Shown here piece by piece: positions 60,846-64,000 of a stretch of 64,000 nucleotides of DNA (positions are counted from its first letter, which is position 1; every line of letters starts with the position of its first letter). The notes under the pieces were generated by a model. It did no database searches and was not told where the DNA came from. It worked only from the letters and a program-made list of their open reading frames with translations. Origin of the DNA: Pseudoxanthobacter soli DSM 19599 (GTDB lineage Bacteria; Pseudomonadota; Alphaproteobacteria; Rhizobiales; Segnochrobactraceae); assembly GCF_900148505.1 (NCBI RefSeq), contig NZ_FRXO01000002.1, positions 558,001 through 622,000 of the forward strand. The letters run 5' to 3'. Both the position numbers and the translations under genes were made by a program.

Positions 60846-61549
60846 TCAGTGGACCCTGCCGAGATAGGCGGCGATGACCTCGGGGTTGCGTCGGACGTCC
60901 TCCGGCGTGCCGTCACCGACCTTGCGGCCGTAATCGAGCACCACGACGTGGTGGGACAGCCCCATGACGACGCCGATATCGTGCTCGATCAGCACCACGG
61001 TGGTTCCGAAGGCCGCGTTGGCGTCGCGGACGAACCGGCTCATCTCCCGCTTCTCGTCCTGGTTCATGCCGGCCATCGGCTCGTCGAGCAGCAGAAGGCG
61101 GGGCCGCGCGACGAGCGCCCGGGCGAGATCGACGCGCTTCTGGATGCCGTAGGGCAGCGTCGAGACGAGGAAGGTGCGCCCGACGCCGAGCCGAGCCGAG
61201 CCGCGCCGCCTGACCGGGGCGGAAGCGCACGAAGCGATGCCCGTCGAGCACGACGTCGCCCCCGTCGGCGCGGTAGATGCCGTTGATGACGTTGAGGAGC
61301 GAACTCTTGCCCGCTCCGTTCGGCCCTATCAGGGCGCAGATTTCGCCGCGCTCGACCGCGAAGCTGAGCGCGTTCAGCGCCTTGATGCCCTGGGGCTTTC
61401 CGATCTGAGGGAATCATCAGATCGACCAGAAATCGCTCCAGATTCAAAAGCTTGAGCATATCCTTGTCGTTCAGATCGATCCGATCTGAACGGGACATGC
61501 CCTTGAACGAGAGCGAGACGTTCTCAAGCCTCAGGATCGGGTCCGCCAT
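60846..61549 (-). pseudogene. livG-type ABC ATPase, broken by a repeat element and an internal deletion
   Basis: Begins MADPILRLENVSLSFKG (61549), then repeat copy 8 interrupts and shifts the frame. Beyond it the gene resumes as GIKALNALSFAVERGEICALI with Walker A GPNGAGKSS. After LDGHRFVRFRPGQAARLG a second frame change and a loss of about 70-90 codons join LGVGRTF to VSTLPYGIQKRVDLARALVA, then Walker B LLLLDEPMAGMN and a normal C-terminus (VVLDYGRKVGDGTPEDVRRNPEVIAAYLG). The ABC signature is altered by the deletion. It lies four bases after the monooxygenase stop, so it once formed an operon with it and livH. Confidence 0.85.
61394..61501 (-). repeat. RIME-like dispersed repeat, copy 8 (reverse), inserted in livG
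   Basis: Both palindromes and the conserved link (AAATCGCTCCAGATTCAAAA) are intact. The element sits between codons 17 and 18 of livG. GGGC occurs at both edges (AAGGGC before, AGGGCATC after on the coding strand), which could be a short target duplication. Its outer ends differ from the consensus (GGGCATGTCCC instead of GAGCATATCCC). Confidence 0.9.
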
Positions 61550-61553
61550 CGCC

Positions 61554-62978
61554 TCAGCCCTCGACCGTCTCGGGCACCGGGGCGGACGCGCGGGCCGCGG
61601 CCTCGCGGCGCTTCACCGCCTCGATGTCGCGATAGCGGTCGGCGGGGTGGGACGCCGGAAGGTAGGGGCCGGCCCCGAACAGCTTTTCCCTCAGCGTGCC
61701 CGGACGATAGGCCGTCGGATACACGCCGCGGCGCTGCAGCTCCGGCACCAGATAGCCGACCACGTCCTCGAACGTCTCCGGCGTCACGGCATAGGCGAGG
61801 TTGAAGCCGTCGACGTCGGTCTCCGCCACCCATTGTTCGAGAATGTCGGCGACGGTGGAGGGCGAACCCACGAACACGGGACCGACGCCGCCGATCCCGC
61901 CCCACGCCGCCAGTTCCTCGATGGTCCACGACTTCTCGCCGCCGGCGAACGTCTCCACCATCGAGATGATGGCGTTGGTCTCGACCTTGCGGACGAGATC
62001 GGTCGGCGCGTACTGGCCGAAATCGATGCCGCTCCAGCCCGACATGAACACGAGGGCGCCGTCATAGGAGGCGTGGGACTGGTATTCGCGGAACTTCGCC
62101 TCGGCCTTCTCGTCCGTCTCGTCGACGATCAGGGTGACGAGGTTGTAGACGTAGATCTTGCGGGGATCGCGCCCGGCGGCGGCGGCCTGGCGCCGGATAT
62201 CGGCGACATAGGCCTTCAGCACGGACTTGATCGGGGACGAGACGAAAACGCACTCGGCGTGCTCGGCGGCGAATGTCTTGCCGGCCCCCGACGCGCCGGC
62301 CTGATAGAGCAGCGGCGTGCGCTGCGGCGAAGGCTCGCTGAGGTGATAGCCCGGCACCTCGAAGAACCGGCCCTTGTGGCCGATCTCATGCACCTTCGAC
62401 GGATCGGTGAAGACGCCGCGCTCGCGGTCCCGGACGACGGCGCCCTCCTCCCAGCTGCCCTCGAGCAGCTTGTAGAGCACCTCGACATATTCGGCCGCGA
62501 CTTCATAGCGGTTGTCGTGCCGCCGCAGGCCGCCCTGGCCGATATTCTTCGCGCCGCTCTCCAGATAGGACGTGACGATGTTCCAGCCGACGCGGCCCTT
62601 GGTGTGGTGGTCGGCGGTGGCGATGCGGCGGGCGAACGTATACGGGTGCTCGAACGAGGTCGAGGCGGTGATGCCGATGCCGAGATGCTCGGTCGCGAGC
62701 GCGATCGGCGCGGCGAGCTGCAACGGGTCGTTGACCGGAAGCTGCGCCGCCTCGCGGATGGCGTGAAAGTTGCTGCCCTTGTAGACGTCGTAATAGCCGA
62801 TAACGTCGGCGATGAAGATGCCGTCGAAGATGCCCCGCTCAAGCGTCCGCGCGACATCCTGCCAATAATCGAGGTCCTTGTATTTCCACGATCTGTCGCG
62901 CGGATGCCGCCACAACCCGGGCGACTGGTGGGCCACGCAATTCATGTCGAAGGCATTGAAGCGGATCTGGCGCGTCAT
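61554..62978 (-). CDS. NtaA/SnaA/DszA-family FMN-dependent monooxygenase
   Basis: A 474-residue luciferase-like (LLM) flavin monooxygenase of the subfamily acting on nitrilotriacetate, EDTA, dibenzothiophene sulfone or similar; it needs FMNH2 from a separate reductase. IRFNAFDMNCVAHQSPGLWRH, IFIADVIGYYDVYKGS, STSFEHPYTFARRIATADH, GRVGWNIVTSYLESGAKN, YQAGASGAGKTFAAEHAE and the PETFEDVVGYLVPELQRRGV end are family motifs. It appears intact, although the ABC genes after it are broken. The weak ribosome site is GAG directly before the ATG. The substrate is unknown; the linked liv-type transporter suggests it was imported. Confidence 0.9.
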   Translation of the reverse strand: MTRQIRFNAFDMNCVAHQSPGLWRHPRDRSWKYKDLDYWQDVARTLERGIFDGIFIADVIGYYDVYKGSNFHAIREAAQLPVNDPLQLAAPIALATEHLGIGITASTSFEHPYTFARRIATADHHTKGRVGWNIVTSYLESGAKNIGQGGLRRHDNRYEVAAEYVEVLYKLLEGSWEEGAVVRDRERGVFTDPSKVHEIGHKGRFFEVPGYHLSEPSPQRTPLLYQAGASGAGKTFAAEHAECVFVSSPIKSVLKAYVADIRRQAAAAGRDPRKIYVYNLVTLIVDETDEKAEAKFREYQSHASYDGALVFMSGWSGIDFGQYAPTDLVRKVETNAIISMVETFAGGEKSWTIEELAAWGGIGGVGPVFVGSPSTVADILEQWVAETDVDGFNLAYAVTPETFEDVVGYLVPELQRRGVYPTAYRPGTLREKLFGAGPYLPASHPADRYRDIEAVKRREAAARASAPVPETVEG

Positions 62979-63118
62979 CTCGAAACCCGGAACTGGCCCG
63001 ATCGCCGGGAGGGCCGTCGGGACTGGGCTCGATCATGGACGGATGGATCACATCAATACAGTTCGTTTATAGCCTAAATAGACCAAAAAGTGAGAAATCT
63101 GTTCCCCTCACCCGGGCC
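62979..63118. other. Leader of the monooxygenase gene
   Basis: Includes an AT-rich block near 63050-63090 (CAGTTCGTTTATAGCCTAAATAGACC) that probably holds the promoter for the reverse-strand monooxygenase. No gene is seen. Confidence 0.4.
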
Positions 63119-63318
63119 GCCGCGGGAGAACGCGCGATGACCCGCAGCCCGCTGCGCTCGGACGTCACGAGCGGAGGCCGGCCCTTCGGCATCCACATCT
63201 CAATCCGCTGGTGTGGGCTGGGAACACGCGCCGAGCCCTCGCCTCGCCATTCTTCGCGAAACGCGACGCCATTGAGGATTTTGCCGGGGTGGCTCAGTGG
63301 AAGGCGGAAGTGAGGGGG
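63119..63318 (+). pseudogene. Decayed copy of the 3' end of the HAD hydrolase gene
   Basis: Long blocks match the intact gene at 51553-51747: CTGCGCTCGGACGT, TTCGGCATCCACATC, CCGCTGGTGTGGGC, TTCTTCGCGAAAC and GGGGTGGCT. Several small insertions and deletions break the frame (the Asp motif becomes SPLRSDV then a shift). The N-terminal three quarters are absent. It lies beside the other remnants. Confidence 0.8.
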
Positions 63319-63569
63319 AACGTGCTCAGCGAAGGCCGCGAACGCGTCTCCTTTGGGGTGGATTCCTGCCTGACCGGTTATGGGCGCCGAAGGTGGGAAA
63401 GCGGCCGTTCAGCAGGCTACTGTACTTCGACGGCAACGCGCCCCCATACCAGACTTCTAGCCTCGTTCACTGCTCGCCCAAAACCAGACGCCGGAATGCC
63501 CGAACTGGCGCGCGTTTCTATCGATGGCTCAGGGCCACTAACCGGTGGCTTCGGGGATCAACGTCACGC
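63319..63569. other. Unassigned sequence at the shift to lower GC
   Basis: About 250 bp between the HAD remnant and the edge gene. Base composition falls toward the right. An open frame in phase with the remnant continues through it, but the product is not recognisable. Confidence 0.35.
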
Positions 63570-64000
63570 CTACATTCGGAGATGATTTTTCTGCTTTTTC
63601 GGCCTTGAACGGCTTGGGTACCGGCGGCGCAACCTCCGCGCCAGTTCGCCCACGGCATCGTCCCGCGCAAATGCCGTCTCGATAAGGCGGGCGACGGCGT
63701 CTTGAGCACTCCCTGGCCTCGACAGAGAATCAAGCCATCCGGCTTCTGCCTTTTGAACGTCCACCGCGGATAGAATACGCTGAAGGCTCACCGGTGCAAT
63801 TTCACGAAGAACTTCTACAAACAAAGCTGCGTCTCTAAACCAGCTGGAATTCTGGCCAGACAGTGCCTCACCGGCAAAATTCTCGAAGGGAGCGAGCGCA
63901 GGCTCGACGAGATCGGGACGCAGTTTGGAAAGCTGTGCAAGAAAGATCGCACCGAACTGAAACTCGAAATGCTGATGCTGACTGAACCGTACCCGTTTGC
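63570..64000 (-). CDS. C-terminal part of an unrecognised protein, lower GC (gene runs off the window)
   Basis: At least 143 residues on the reverse strand, open to the window edge, stop at 63570. Visible text includes VRFSQHQHFEFQFGAIFLAQ, LSKLRPDLVEPALAPFENFA, SSWFRDAALFVEVLREIAPV and a basic Arg/Lys-rich end (RRLRRRYPSRSRPKKQKNHL). It is alpha-helical in look, with repeated Leu/Ala heptad-like spacing. Codon use and GC are clearly lower than in the rest of the window, which with the adjacent remnants suggests an acquired gene. I do not recognise the family; the helical tail of a large NTPase-type defence protein is one possibility but is not shown. Confidence 0.6.
   Translation of the reverse strand, partial: KRVRFSQHQHFEFQFGAIFLAQLSKLRPDLVEPALAPFENFAGEALSGQNSSWFRDAALFVEVLREIAPVSLQRILSAVDVQKAEAGWLDSLSRPGSAQDAVARLIETAFARDDAVGELARRLRRRYPSRSRPKKQKNHLRM

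Noticed and set aside
63290-63325. tRNA-like GGGGTGGCTCAGTGG string
   Set aside because: It is part of the decayed HAD copy and no cloverleaf can be drawn around it.

Overview
The window is high-GC (roughly two thirds G+C by eye), densely packed bacterial chromosome. It most likely comes from an alphaproteobacterium of the Hyphomicrobiales (Rhizobiales) type. The evidence is a serC-serA operon with a serC-type leader, an xthA / cNMP-binding protein / OmpR regulator / YkuD block, YafK-type L,D-transpeptidase lipoproteins, solo accA and glmM, and about eight copies of a ~116 bp two-palindrome repeat built like the RIME elements of rhizobia. I saw no rRNA, tRNA, CRISPR array or intact insertion sequence.

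Layout. 0-5 kb: LysR regulator (cut by the edge), aldo/keto reductase, GDSL-esterase autotransporter. 6.5-14.1 kb: surface-glycan operon (a 1418-residue protein with three glycosyltransferase domains, a GT2 enzyme, a polytopic GT-C-like protein), followed by a small gene for a double-glycine-leader, Gly/Ala-rich peptide. 14.3-21.3 kb: sthA, glsA, truncated haemoglobin, YafK-like lipoprotein, gloB, a cupin and an EamA exporter. 21.6-28.5 kb: a second YafK protein with a very long Ala/Pro-rich tail, accA, xthA, cNMP-binding protein, response regulator, YkuD protein. 29-37 kb: three envelope proteins of unclear job, an orphan iron-type ABC permease, and a second gene for a double-glycine-leader peptide paralogous to the first, followed by a strong terminator lying between two repeat copies in opposite orientation. 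37-41 kb: amino acid/polyamine antiporter plus Orn/Lys/Arg decarboxylase. 41-45 kb: ribose-type sugar ABC operon. 45-48 kb: serC-serA. 48-52 kb: outer-membrane protein, glmM, HAD hydrolase. 52-59.3 kb: LysR regulator plus TRAP transporter, class III aminotransferase, SDR and MFS genes, which look like one uptake/catabolic unit.

59.3-64 kb is an accessory, decaying stretch: an Xre/MbcA-type antitoxin and RES toxin, a fragment of a Mu-like phage head protein fused to a 14-codon livH stub, a livG pseudogene carrying a repeat copy inside its coding sequence plus an internal deletion, an NtaA-type flavin monooxygenase, a decayed duplicate of the 3' end of the HAD gene that sits intact 12 kb away, and the C-terminus of an unrecognised, lower-GC protein running off the edge.

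The most interesting observations are the pair of paralogous microcin-like peptides, which have no exporter or immunity gene in view, and the dispersed repeat. The repeat copies sit at gene ends (supplying or abutting stop codons), inside a TRAP operon and inside livG. All functions are read from sequence by recognition only; no database search was possible.
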